Source: Albugo candida
Lineage: Eukaryota > Oomycota > Peronosporomycetes > Albuginales
Direction of reading: 5' to 3'
Length of the DNA stretch: 64,000 nt
NCBI GenBank assembly: GCA_040437565.1
Contig: JBDOQK010000024.1
Location: forward strand, 1-64,000
The notes under the pieces are model-generated. The model was not told the DNA's origin and did no database searches. It was given only the letters and a program-made list of their open reading frames with translations. Position 1 is the first letter of the stretch. The number at the start of each line of letters is the position of its first letter. A program made the translations under genes and the position numbers. Below, piece by piece: positions 20,215 through 31,012 of this stretch.

Positions 20215-22336
20215 ACGTTGTCGACTCGAGATTTAATAAAATTAACAAAAACACAACTGCACGAGACATTCTTCGGCTTGTTTCGGTCTTTTTCAAGTTC
20301 GATGACGTCAAAGATATGAAGCCGGTAATGAGTGGCGTTTCCACTCAATACTACTTTTTTCGGTCCGCTAATCTTCGGTGTGGGACTTTCTAGACTACCC
20401 CTGCATTTAATTTAGCTCATTTCTAGTAGTTTAGGCATTAGATAAGTCATTTAGGTCGAGTTCTAGCGATACAGACACCTTCAACTACACCATGGAGCCA
20501 GACGACGTAGAGACTAGATGCTGCATCTATATATACACGAAAACAGGGCAATGAATGAACGCACAATAATATGCGCTATATAACCTAGTAGCACTGGTCT
20601 ACAAGGTAATACTAGGTACCACAGGTAGCTTCCTGGTACGAATATATAGTTAAGAAAGGCAAGTTGAATTCTGGTACCATATGTGAAGGGTTGTACCCTT
20701 CTGGGCTCCCCTGTTCGAGGTTTGTGGACCTTAAGAAGCGAAAAACTTAATCCGACATCTATAGCAGCATAATCGTAAATATAATAGCCACATGTGACAG
20801 CAAAGAAGGGGCAAAAGTAAGAAATAGATCACACATAAGTATGCCTCTCGATGCTAACAATAATGTCTTTAATTGAATTGGTTTATAATCTCGATCAGAG
20901 AATAGTCAACAGCATCATGAGAGCTTACTTCCTTGAAAAACAATGCACATTTATGGCTTTGAAGGTAGTCGTCGTACCCAGAGTCTAAGTAACGGAGACA
21001 CCAGTTTTGCCCGAGTCCTACAGTTGCACATGATACGTGATGTACCCTAGCGATAATTTTTCCCTACCCGGTGTTCCGTCGACCTATCAGCTGTGTAACT
21101 TACCGTAGAACACTATTCAGTAGATCCGTCTAGTTTTCCAATCCGAGGATGCTTCGTGAATTCATCTCCTATTTCTGATCCTTACCTGTTTTTGACGTCT
21201 TGACCAATTGTATTGTCAACAACGTTAGCACTTTGTTACATATACAGACGTACTGTTCCAAATAACAAGCTCTGTTATTCAGTAGCGCAATTATACCGAG
21301 ATTGATTTGATCATCGGTGTCATCTGTGTCATGCGTCATGTGAGGTGAGATATTAACGAATGGTGGCAGGAAGGTGGCAAGAAATCGGTGGTCAGAACTC
21401 ACTCTATAATAAAAGCACTCTATCCTAAAACTTGGGTTCAGGAACGAGACAAAGATTCAAATCTCTCTCCAGATGCGATCTGAAATTTTCAGCAGCATAC
21501 CCTCTTTACAGACCACCGGTACATGAGTACTTATGCATTAGCTCGTCTCAGTCTTTCAGTATGTCGGGCGCCATACATTAGCACAACTTCAGAGTCATAC
21601 TCTATGGTGAAAAATATACCGTTGTCTGGTTTATATCATAAGCGTTGTATCGTATATATTTTACAAAGTGTCGTACCAAATGCTGGCTCGTGTCCCTTTA
21701 GTTGCCAGATTAAAACGTAAGGATATTAACCGTATCAATGCTACAGCCATAGTAAAATAACACACGGAACACCCCTTTGCTACGTTATCACTTCAACATA
21801 TCATCCGTTTGCCATTTCTCATTCCGACGGCGAGTTGAAAAAGGGCTATACACTAATAATTATACTATAAGTAGCTTAACGAGCCCTATCCAAATAAGTT
21901 ATATTCCTATAATTGGGTGAGGACTACACGCTTACCGACTGTGGCATTCTTTTGCACGACTACATAGAGCCAAACTAAAAAACAGATGATGTCTCTTCTA
22001 CAGATTAGGTCGCGATTGTAGGTTTCCTTCAGGACTGTCCACGCACAGCGACATAGAAAAACAATTATATTTTGGAGGTAGTAATCATTTGCCTTCCTTC
22101 TTACCATAAAGTACATTCTCTCGTAGCCTGACATTTCCATGGTTTTGCCTGATGCCTAACCAAATTATAGATCAGAAGTTCTTTACAGAAAGAACGTAAT
22201 ATTCCATACTATCGATCCAACTTCCACAAGGATCAGAGTGAGATCTGATCACAGAAAAATATTTGCATGCACGCACTTTTGACTTATAATTACCTATACG
22301 AACAGCTTTTGCAACCACAAAAACGATTGTTCAAAG
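20215..22336. other. gene-free stretch
   Basis: I see no coding region. The part 20370-20640 has features found in promoters or long terminal repeats (TATATATA followed by a start-like region), but no matching partner or flanking duplication. The remainder is AT-rich with short frames only. Confidence 0.4.
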
Positions 22337-23794
22337 ATGCAATTATGGAACGCCAGCACGTCGGGTACTGACAATACAGAACCATCTAAAAATGAGCAAA
22401 ACAAGTCAGCAGCATCGCTTCCTCAACGAGTATCGAGTCTATTGATCGATTTGGATCTCACACAAAAAGACAAGAAGTCGCTTCCAATTTTAGTCGTTCC
22501 GCTGTTGAAGAAAGAGAACTGGATCAAAAATGAATTGCGGGCGTGCTGTTATTTTTGCAAACGTAAATTTCACTCGTTTGTGCGTCGACATCATTGCCGA
22601 GCCTGTGGAGACATTGTGTGTAGTACATGCAATCATCGACGAGAAGTTCAAGTCAATTGCAGACGCAAAAGTATCGTGAATGTCCGGTTATGCTTGGATT
22701 GTATTGGGAAAGCTTCAAACAACGACACAAACGGCGAACCGTTGAGTCGCACTGTGAATGAAATCTGTTCCGAATGGGAAAGTGATAAACACTCTTCGCA
22801 TCGAGTGAATGCTAGCACGAGTCTGACGAGTTTGGAGTGGTCTGTGTACGAAGGAGACGAAGAAGAATGTAATTATACGAGTGATGATCTGTCTTCTATT
22901 GTGTTATTATCACCCAAAGCGGAAGAAAACATTCGTAAGAAAACATTAGCAGCGTGTGGAGTATTAGACACATCGGACGAGAAAGAATATATGACACTTT
23001 GTGAGATCGCACGGAAAGCTTTCGCATGTTCCATCGCTGCAGTCAGTTTCTTTGATGAAAAACGGCAATGGTTCAAGGCAAAATGCGGCATCACACAGTC
23101 CGAATTCCCACGCGAAATGTCTTTCTGCGCGCATTACATGCATTCTGGCAAAATCACAATCATTCCGGACGTATTGGAAGTGGGGAAATTGTGTGTGCAT
23201 CCGCTGGTGGCAGGATCCACAAAAATACGATTTTATGCTTCCTCCCCAATTCGCGATGTTGTGACGGGAGTTGTGTTAGGGACGATCTTTGTGATGGATT
23301 CCAAGCCAAAGTCGTCAAATTTCGCAGAGGCTGAAGAGATTCTGATGCATTTAACTCAAGCGGCTCAGGTTTTAGTGTATAGTGAGCAAAGTGGAAGAGA
23401 TGAGATGGAAAGATCTTGCGCACGTAACGCATCCCTTTTGGAATCACACGGAGGCAAATGTGCAGCCCGACATTCCCTGCATTGCGTTCCTGAAGAAGCA
23501 GTCAAATCACTGGCAAATACCACATTACGCAAACGCCATTCACTGTATGAGTTTTCCGATCCTCACAACTTGTCGAAATTGAGTCAGTGTCCGCAATTGA
23601 GTCACATTGGATCGGAAGGAATGGCTTTGGATTTACTATGTAAAATCACAGGTACACAAGAGCTTTTGGCAAAGCAACAGCAAGCGCTCATGGCGACACT
23701 TGGAAATCATTCGAAACGAATTGTATCGATTGAAGACACTGTCGAGCGAATGATACGACGGATGAGTGATCATGGAGATGAGGTCGATATTTGA
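22337..23794 (+). CDS. FYVE zinc finger plus GAF domain protein
   Basis: Single exon, 485 residues. The FYVE finger covers about 60-124. Zinc-binding Cys pairs begin at C71/C74, and the phosphoinositide-binding core RRHHCR is at 83-88, followed by CGDIVC, CSTC and LCLDC. FYVE fingers bind PI3P on endosomes. A GAF domain follows at about 215-350 (FDEKRQWFKAKCG, MSFCAHYM, VLGTIFVMDSKP). The C-terminus has a short coiled coil (LLAKQQQALMATLGNHSKRI). FYVE-GAF fusions are a known oomycete speciality, so this gene supports the taxonomic call. What the GAF domain senses is unknown. Ends 36 bp from the converging S41-like gene. Confidence 0.88.
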   Translation: MQLWNASTSGTDNTEPSKNEQNKSAASLPQRVSSLLIDLDLTQKDKKSLPILVVPLLKKENWIKNELRACCYFCKRKFHSFVRRHHCRACGDIVCSTCNHRREVQVNCRRKSIVNVRLCLDCIGKASNNDTNGEPLSRTVNEICSEWESDKHSSHRVNASTSLTSLEWSVYEGDEEECNYTSDDLSSIVLLSPKAEENIRKKTLAACGVLDTSDEKEYMTLCEIARKAFACSIAAVSFFDEKRQWFKAKCGITQSEFPREMSFCAHYMHSGKITIIPDVLEVGKLCVHPLVAGSTKIRFYASSPIRDVVTGVVLGTIFVMDSKPKSSNFAEAEEILMHLTQAAQVLVYSEQSGRDEMERSCARNASLLESHGGKCAARHSLHCVPEEAVKSLANTTLRKRHSLYEFSDPHNLSKLSQCPQLSHIGSEGMALDLLCKITGTQELLAKQQQALMATLGNHSKRIVSIEDTVERMIRRMSDHGDEVDI

Positions 23795-23830
23795 GGGTAT
23801 ACGCATATGACTACGAGAGAAACGAACGCT

Positions 23831-25255
23831 TTATTGGGTGAGGCTTTTTGCAAATACCAACTCGATCGCTGCCCGGATGTATGGATCAAATCGATTCATT
23901 TGCTGCATGGAAGATGTCGCAATGGCTTCAGGGACGAGTTCTTCATCGGGAGGAATGCCTTTACCTTCGTACAACATTCCACCGGGACTTGTACATTGCT
24001 GATTTGGCACTTTGAGTGTCCACGCATTTGGTAATCGAACGGTATACACTTGAGATAAACAGCCGGCAGTCGACGACCCGATTCGATACGTTTTGGGTCT
24101 CCATTTCAATGCGAGACAAAGCAATTCCGCCGTTCTAAAAACTCATTTGGTACATTTCCTTTTTGAGGTAGTCAGTCTCACGTACCCTCGAGTGTGTTTA
24201 CTTTGCAAAATAACTAAAGGTCCCGCATAAGTTGATCGATACGGATTTCGAGGGACTTTGTACGCTTTTGATTTGGTGTAAATCGGTCCTTGTGCTACTT
24301 TCTCTTTGATTGAAAAGACTGTGGGATGCTTGATAGAAGGTTGTGTGAAAAATGAAGCAACAGCCAACGCTGATGCAACATTCCCACCACCTTGATTTAG
24401 ACGAAGATCTAGTATCAGTCCATCGACATTTCCAAGTGTGCGTAAAATTGCATCCAATGCCCAACGCATTGACTCGATATCAAAAACTCGTGGCACAATT
24501 ACAGGATTTCTCCTCCGCCGACACATACTGGTTGTCTCCTGAGTTTCCGTGTGCGATAGAGGTAAATCAACGAATCCTTCCATTGCCATCAATCCAATGT
24601 ATCCAATTCGCCATCCGGGACACGTGGCAGCATTCAAAATACCAAATAAAAGTTGATCGTTGGCAATTTGATGTCCTCGATTGATCAGATGGAAATGTAT
24701 CATTCGATGAAATAAAAGCTCTTCGTCCAATTTCAACGAATAATACGACACTTTTTTTCCCGAAGCTGTGAATACGATTGCATTATTGGGACTCAATCCG
24801 AGCGATGTACGAGCTATTGTCAGCATGGGATCATCCGTCATGAGAATACTGTCCTGCATTGCAATCCATAAATCTTCTTCGCTGGTGTTTTTACTCATTT
24901 TATCCGCAAAGAGCTCATATGCAAGCGACCAATTAATGTGTTTGGATTCGATGGCATAACGATCGCGAATTGTTGTCCAGAAAATCTGATAATTTATAAC
25001 GGGATCAGAATAAAATGTTACACGATCGATCAGTCCGTGAAGGAGTCGTAACCCGACACGAACCAAAATAGCGTAGAGGGTCATGAGTACCACAAGTGTA
25101 CCACCGACGAATGGAATGTGACGGCGAAGGAAGCTTACTGGAACGATAGCGATTGATTCATACAGCTCAAAAGGTTTCAGTAGGAATGTGTCGATTAGCA
25201 GGAGACATAGTTTTTTAATGCGGAGAATACTGAATGTGATTTGACTGAGTATCAT
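23831..25255 (-). CDS. S41-like (tail-specific) peptidase homologue, membrane-anchored
   Basis: Exons 24186-25255 and 23831-24134 join across a 51-nt intron (GTACGT...TTTTAG) and give 457 residues from ATG 25255. The start is uncertain, since the frame extends upstream with little protein character. One or two hydrophobic segments near the N-terminus (VSFLRRHIPFVGGTLVVLMTLYAILV) suggest a membrane anchor. The S41 core is seen at about residue 290 (VDGLILDLRLNQGGG) and 345-400 (GPLVILQSKHTRG|TAELLCLALKW, then IGSSTAG). In S41 enzymes the nucleophile serine lies in the segment before Ala-x-Glu. Here that place reads Gly-Thr-Ala-Glu at the splice junction, so the protein may lack peptidase activity. 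The end is 36 bp from the FYVE-GAF gene. Confidence 0.7.
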
Positions 25256-25544
25256 GAGGATCTGTGAAGTTGCACAGTTGGGGTACGAATGGGTTACGGT
25301 TAGCGTAGGGGTAGGGACATAACGAGTTACGTTAATGGTAACCAATTGAGAGATGGAAGAGCCATTGGATTGCCGAAGCCGGAGCTGGAGCCGATGAGAA
25401 TCCAGCTTGATAAAAGTGGCGCAGTGTTTTTGTGTCCGGCTGCTTGACTTCCATCCTCGAACCGAGCTTTGCACGCATATATAATGTGTATACCACATCA
25501 TACTACCATACCACACAATTTCGTTACCGACGAAAATCTTGCAG

Positions 25545-27513
25545 TTAATACCGCCTATACCCACGTCCGCGTCCACCACCATGACGATTCGATCTATTCC
25601 AATTCGAATTACTTCCACTATCTTCTGTGCGTTCTTCGTCTCGTTCGGTCAGCTTCGTTTCTTTCAGCTTCCTTCCTTCAGGCTCCATGAATCGATCTCG
25701 ATTCGCCTTGTATTGAGATAAAAGTGTTTCCAGTTGTCCTGTAGCATTGGCAGCACCTGACTTTGCGTTCTTACTTAAATTTGGACAGATCTGAGTTTCG
25801 ATTAGTGCCATAAGCTTACGAAATTGACTTTTGTATTCTTCGCAAAGCTCATAGCCCGCGACTTCCAAGATAGTGAGCACAATCGGTCCAGTCATCAGAT
25901 GTGGTGGCTCATTCACTAATCGTGCAAGCCACGCCCAGCAGTCTCCTAATTGGATGCCTTTTGGCTTGGAACGGTTCTCCCACGGACGCGTTTGCATGAC
26001 CGCAGCAAGTACGGCTGCAACCATCGTCATTCGCTTGGAGTACTCTGTCACATGCTCCAAGCCATCGGCATCACTACTTTCGCCGACGGCTTCCTCAAAG
26101 CCAAGCGCACGTTTATATTCCACGATAGACTGATCCTTTTGCTTTTGTATCGTTGTCGGAATTGTAAATACACACAACTTATGAAAATACGCCAAGAGCA
26201 CATCGGTAAGTTCGGTATTTGACACGCAACACATTGTCATGACGTAAGCTATAGGAAAACAAGCTCTACCAATTTTGAATACGATTGACTAAAGTAGTGG
26301 ATACCACTTTACCTGTAATCGGACGCCCCGCGTGCCTGTTTGATGAGATTACTTGCGACGAGATTCAATGCAAAATCGTTAAAATTTTGACCAGAGATTC
26401 TTGCGTACTAAAAGCAATTAAGAAATGACAAAGAAGATGAAAATTACAAAAACATACCTGCAGTAGTGCACTGATCTTCTGGACGACACGCTGAACAGAA
26501 GAAGGCGAAGCGGAGATTTGATTACAAGCTCCACCTTGCTTTTTGAGCTCCACACGAAGTTTCTTTATGGATGGATCAGTGCTCGCGAGTATTTCATCTG
26601 CGTTTTTTTGTAGTAAGTCGAGCTTTTTCAGTCGATTCTGCGCAAGAATCACGTGATCCGGTTCTTTCCGAATGACTTTGATCGCTCTTTCCTTTTCTTT
26701 TGATGATGCTGGAGGGTGATCCACTTTGACTTTTACGATTTCTTCCTGAGCTTTTATCTGTTTCACTTTTTCTTCTTCCTTTTTTCTGCTTTCTTTCTCT
26801 TCTCTCTGAAATACAAATGAGCCCAAAAAATCAATTCTTATTCCACGCGAGCGCTTACTCGCACTCGCTCCTTTATTCTTTCAAATTGCGAAGCTTCATA
26901 CGCTTGTAGTCTTCTCTCGATCACTGCAAGAGCTGCTTTTTCTTGATCGTGCAGTTGTTTCAATAATTTCTTTTTTTCTTGCTCTTTGCGAATTTGCTTA
27001 AAGAAATGTTGGAATCGATTAACAGAGCACTAACATTATACGAACCTTTGCCGTTAGGTTTTCTATTGTTTGACGGAAAGTGTCCTCGTGCATCTTTCCA
27101 CTTATGTAAGAAGTCCTCATCTCTTTTTCAGTGTCCAAATGAGCTTTTTCGAGTGAGGCACAGAGACGCTCGTACGCATCGCTGCAGCTCACAGAGATCG
27201 ATGCCCGAGCTTCTGAAAGCTTCTCTAGCTGGCTTGTAGGGTCTATGCGATTTTGCGGGTTAATGTACTTTGAGAATCGAGCGTTGTGCATATGGACGGA
27301 ACCTTTATTATCGCTGAATGCGAGCAGCTTCTTCAGTGCTGTATGTACATTTATAGAAGTGATATTTTCGGTCGACTGAGTGGAAATTGGGTCTTCTAAT
27401 ACATCGGAATCGCAAGGTGCTCGAAGTCGATTGGATTTCGAACGAGATGAAGCCGAAGAAGCCAATAACAAAGCACTTTCGTCGCTCGCTCTGCTATCAA
27501 TTCCGAGACGCAT
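25545..27513 (-). CDS. GLE1: mRNA export factor GLE1
   Basis: GLE1 with inositol hexakisphosphate activates the DEAD-box helicase Dbp5 at the cytoplasmic face of the nuclear pore. Five exons (27046-27513, 26859-26996, 26458-26805, 26313-26407, 25545-26265) with introns of 47-53 nt join in frame to 589 residues. The N-terminal part is mixed. A long lysine/glutamate coiled coil follows (IRKEQEKKKLLKQL ... REEKESRKKEEEKV). The C-terminal GLE1 domain shows NDFALNLVASNLIKQA, RACFPIAYVMT, LLAYFHKLCVFTIP, and GDCWAWLARLVNEPP with TILEVAGYEL, matching human GLE1 step by step. The tail is Arg/Gly-rich (GGGRGRGYRRY). The N-terminus may extend further upstream. Confidence 0.88.
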
Positions 27514-28582
27514 GGGGCGAACAGTTCTGAAGGGTAGCGTGATTTGGCCCGAGCTGGTAGACCGGACCGCAGATTGCTCCGCCAGTCATCGATCAGGAAC
27601 GACACAAAATTCTCGCTATGGTAGGAAGTTTTGTTCGCAACATTTGTGGGTCCTTATATTGACATATTGTATGATGAAAGCCTCGCGATCTCCTTCATCC
27701 TAGCGCTTCTGAAGAAGCCTCGAAACACAAACTCAAACGACTCGTACAAAGTCCGAATTCGTACTTTATGGATGTCAAATGCGCTGGATGTTTCAACATG
27801 TGAGTTTCGACAGCTTAAGGCTCATTACAGTTTGATTCTTATGCACTGTTATGTTTAGCACGACTGTCTTTAGTCATGCACAAACAGTCGTTTTGTGTGG
27901 AAGCTGTTCACTAATGTTATGCCAACCAACTGGTGGAAAAGCCCGACTTACGGACGGTTGCCAATACCGAAAGAAGACAGATTAGGAAGCTTGTTATCTT
28001 ATGAATGCAAGAGAATGCTTGATTGAGTACATTTGGGAAAAGCGCATTATGTCCCAATTTAATACATGAGCGAGAATAACGCGCTAATGATCGAGTTGCA
28101 TGTTGTCTGATCCTTCTAATCTTCCAAAACACTGTTCGTTTTCAAACGCAAATTATGGAACTCTTACACAAATTAGGGAAATTAGGCACCAGTGTGGCAC
28201 AAGCTAGATCGTAGTCAAGTTTCACAATGCTGATATTTATTGAAACGACCCAATTGCAAGCTAATTGGTGGATAGTGCAGCAGAAAGGCAGATTTAGTTG
28301 TGGTTGTGTATACCGGCGATTGTAACTGCACGAAAAGTCTTTTAGCCAATCTGTAGCCTTTGTTATACTAATTGAACATCACTGAATTCCAAACCGAATG
28401 AAACGATCCAATCGAACTTCTTAGTCCCAAGTAACGATTTTAGCGTCAGACTGTTCTTGCTCCTTTTTCCACGAACAATCAATTAACCAACCAAAATAAT
28501 TAGAATTGTTGTTAAATGACACGGGTGGAACTTTATTCAACAAAATACCAACAAGCAGTTACTCAAGGTAAAGAGGGTTAAA
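27514..28582. other. intergenic between GLE1 and cryptochrome 1
   Basis: I see no gene. Both neighbours start here and run away from each other, so promoters are expected at both ends. Confidence 0.4.
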
Positions 28583-30823
28583 ATGGACATGTCCCTCACG
28601 GAGTATGATCCTTCTCAAATTGCTGTCGGAAGCGACCTCAATTCCTCACTTGTACAAACTCAGCGTTCCACACCTGAGGTTTTACCTTCAAGCATATCAC
28701 CAAACTCACCTCTAGAATTTTATGACGACGTTCTGCAGCCCGGAGAAGGNNNNNNNNNNNNNNNNNNNNNNNNNNNNNNNNNNNNNNNNNNNNNNNNNNN
28801 NNNNNNNNNNNNNNNNNNNNNNNNNNNNNNNNNNNNNNNNNNNNNNNNNCCTTCTCAAATTGCTGTCGGAAGCGACCTCAATTCCTCACTTGTACAAACT
28901 CAGCGTTCCACACCTGAGGTTTTACCTTCAAGCATATCACCAAACTCACCTCTAGAATTTTATGACGACGTTCTGCAGCCCGGAGAAGGTACTTATAGTG
29001 CCTCACTATGCGAAAATAGTCACCTATACCATAAACGACGTCGCGTTCTCTTGTGGTTTCGCAGAGATTTGAGAATTCACGATAATGGAGCACTCCATGC
29101 AGCAATGCAAGTTACTGACTCGGATTCAGTGCTATTTCCAGTATATATTCTCCATCGTCCGGTTAATAAGAAATGTGGGGCTGTACGGTTCCAATTTTTG
29201 CTGGAATGTCTCAAAGATATCGACAAAAGTTTACGTCAGAAAAAAAGTCGATTACTTGTGTTTTGTGGAGATGCGATATCGGTTTTGACAGTATTGCTGC
29301 GAGCATGGAAAATAACCGATTTCATCTTTGAAAAATTTCATATCCCATACGCTATCAAACGCGACGAAAAAATCATATCGATGGCCCAAACCCTACAAAT
29401 TAAAGTTATCACTGTATGTGGTGCAACCTTACATGATCCTAAAGAAATCGTTAGATTAAACCACAACCAAGTGCCCCTCGAATTTCAAAAGTTTCTTGAT
29501 ATTGTCTCGGATATGCCACAACCACGACTTCCTCTTCCAGCACCCTCAATTCTCCCAAATTTTGAGGATGTTGTATCAGTAGAAGCGTTATGCGAATATT
29601 TCCAAGCAGAATACCTGTCACAATGTCTAGCAAACACATCAGAAGCGCACCAAGAATTCGATAGGATAGTCGGCAAATTTCAGTCTCATGGCTTACTCGA
29701 GATTCCTAGTCTGGACGCTTTTGGGTACGCGCAACCAACCCATCACTCATTTCTATACGGTGGTGAGTCCGTTGCGTTAGATCGACTCGAGGTTTTTTGC
29801 AGTATTGAAGAAAGGGTCGGTTGTTTCGAAAAACCAAAAACATCTCCGGTCCAAATGAACCCGCCTTCAACCACCGCCCTCAGCCCGTATCTTACANNNN
29901 NNNNNNNNNNNNNNNNNNNNNNNNNNNNNNNNNNNNNNNNNNNNNNNNNNNNNNNNNNNNNNNNNNNNNNNNNNNNNNNNNNNNNNNNNNNNNNNNCTTC
30001 AACCACCGCCCTCAGCCCGTATCTTACATTCGGATGTTTGAGTGTCCGCGCGTTATTTTACCGAATTATGTTCATTCAACTCAATTTCACATCGGTCTCC
30101 AAAGGCTCCCCTTCGACATCACTCGACGGACAGCTCATGTGGCGTGAATTCTTCTATTGTTATGCTCACAATGTGCCTGACTTTGCAAGTCCCGACGAAA
30201 ATCCGCTTTGTAGAAAAGTCGGTTGGAGACTTCCCGATGAAGACTGTGATCCTCTTTCCCCTCAACTGACTCCCTCACCCTCCAAAGAAATCGACGTCGT
30301 TGCGAGGGAACAATTTATCTGTTGGACCCGTGGAAAAACGGGTTTCCCATGGATCGATGCAATCATGCGTCAAATCCTACAGGAAGGATGGGCACATCAT
30401 CACGCACGTCACGCAGTCGCTTGTTTCCTCACTCGCGGAGATTTGTATATTTCATGGATTCATGGTGCCAAGTATTTCCAAGAACATTTGATCGACATGG
30501 ATTGGGCGATCAATGTCGGTAATTGGCTCTGGGTGTCGGCTAGCTGCTTCTTCCACGATTATCAAAGTGTTTTCTCGCCATCGACGTTCCCCCAGCAGTA
30601 TTATAATGAACACGAAGCAGCAACGTATATCAAACATTACATCCCTGAGCTTCAAAACATGCCAGAGCGATATATTTTTGAGCCCTGGAGAGCCCCATTA
30701 AATATTCAAAAAAGTGTCAATTGTCTGATTGGAAAGGATTATCCGTTCCCGATATTGGATCATCAAGTGGCTTCCAGGAAATGTATTTCGGCGATGAAGC
30801 GATACTCAGATGCAGCAAGTTGA
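28583..30823 (+). CDS. animal-type cryptochrome/(6-4) photolyase 1
   Basis: FAD blue-light flavoprotein of the cryptochrome/photolyase family. The N-terminal extension is about 70 residues. The alpha/beta domain starts with VLLWFRRDLRIHDN. The FAD domain shows SLDGQLMWREFFY, FPWIDAIM, GWAHHHARHAVACFLTRGDLYISW and WAINVGNWLWVSAS. The His of HHHARH fits a (6-4) photolyase-type site. Whether it repairs DNA or only signals cannot be told from sequence. Two artefacts lie inside it: 28610-28749 equals 28850-28989, and 29865-29896 equals 29997-30028. Both are multiples of three with their gaps, so the frame stays open and the apparent length (746) is too long. The corrected length is 622 residues. 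The gene is a paralogue of the one at 34035-35930. Confidence 0.93.
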   Translation: MDMSLTEYDPSQIAVGSDLNSSLVQTQRSTPEVLPSSISPNSPLEFYDDVLQPGEXXXXXXXXXXXXXXXXXXXXXXXXXXXXXXXXXXPSQIAVGSDLNSSLVQTQRSTPEVLPSSISPNSPLEFYDDVLQPGEGTYSASLCENSHLYHKRRRVLLWFRRDLRIHDNGALHAAMQVTDSDSVLFPVYILHRPVNKKCGAVRFQFLLECLKDIDKSLRQKKSRLLVFCGDAISVLTVLLRAWKITDFIFEKFHIPYAIKRDEKIISMAQTLQIKVITVCGATLHDPKEIVRLNHNQVPLEFQKFLDIVSDMPQPRLPLPAPSILPNFEDVVSVEALCEYFQAEYLSQCLANTSEAHQEFDRIVGKFQSHGLLEIPSLDAFGYAQPTHHSFLYGGESVALDRLEVFCSIEERVGCFEKPKTSPVQMNPPSTTALSPYLTXXXXXXXXXXXXXXXXXXXXXXXXXXXXXXXXXXSTTALSPYLTFGCLSVRALFYRIMFIQLNFTSVSKGSPSTSLDGQLMWREFFYCYAHNVPDFASPDENPLCRKVGWRLPDEDCDPLSPQLTPSPSKEIDVVAREQFICWTRGKTGFPWIDAIMRQILQEGWAHHHARHAVACFLTRGDLYISWIHGAKYFQEHLIDMDWAINVGNWLWVSASCFFHDYQSVFSPSTFPQQYYNEHEAATYIKHYIPELQNMPERYIFEPWRAPLNIQKSVNCLIGKDYPFPILDHQVASRKCISAMKRYSDAAS
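28610..28989. repeat. duplicated gap flanks in cryptochrome 1, first (assembly artefact)
   Basis: The 140 nt at 28610-28749 equal 28850-28989 across a 100-N gap. Total 240 nt, which keeps the frame and hides the artefact. Confidence 0.9.
29865..30028. repeat. duplicated gap flanks in cryptochrome 1, second (assembly artefact)
   Basis: The 32 nt at 29865-29896 equal 29997-30028 across a 100-N gap. Total 132 nt, again in frame. Confidence 0.9.
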
Positions 30824-31012
30824 TTTTATTAGCGAGAAGTGAAGTTTTGAGATTTGGAAGACAGTGAATCCATCGGCTTGATCGATTCGGAGGCTTCATT
30901 TTTAAGGCGTAACAGCGCCGCACAATAAAGTTGGATCGACTTTTTTCCACCTTTTAGCACTTGATCCCGTTCCTACGCGCTAGATTTGGCGATCTGAAGG
31001 ATGCGAATTGTG

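Noticed and set aside
20370-20640. Possible solo long terminal repeat
   Set aside because: It starts with TG and has a TATA-like box, but I found no second copy, no flanking target duplication and no element parts.
25256-25618. N-terminal extension of the S41-like gene overlapping GLE1
   Set aside because: The extension overlaps the end of GLE1 and has no protein-like composition. The ATG at 25255 is followed directly by the membrane segments.
28583-30823. A cryptochrome of 746 residues with internal repeats
   Set aside because: The repeats are the duplicated gap flanks. Removing them gives 622 residues, normal for the family.
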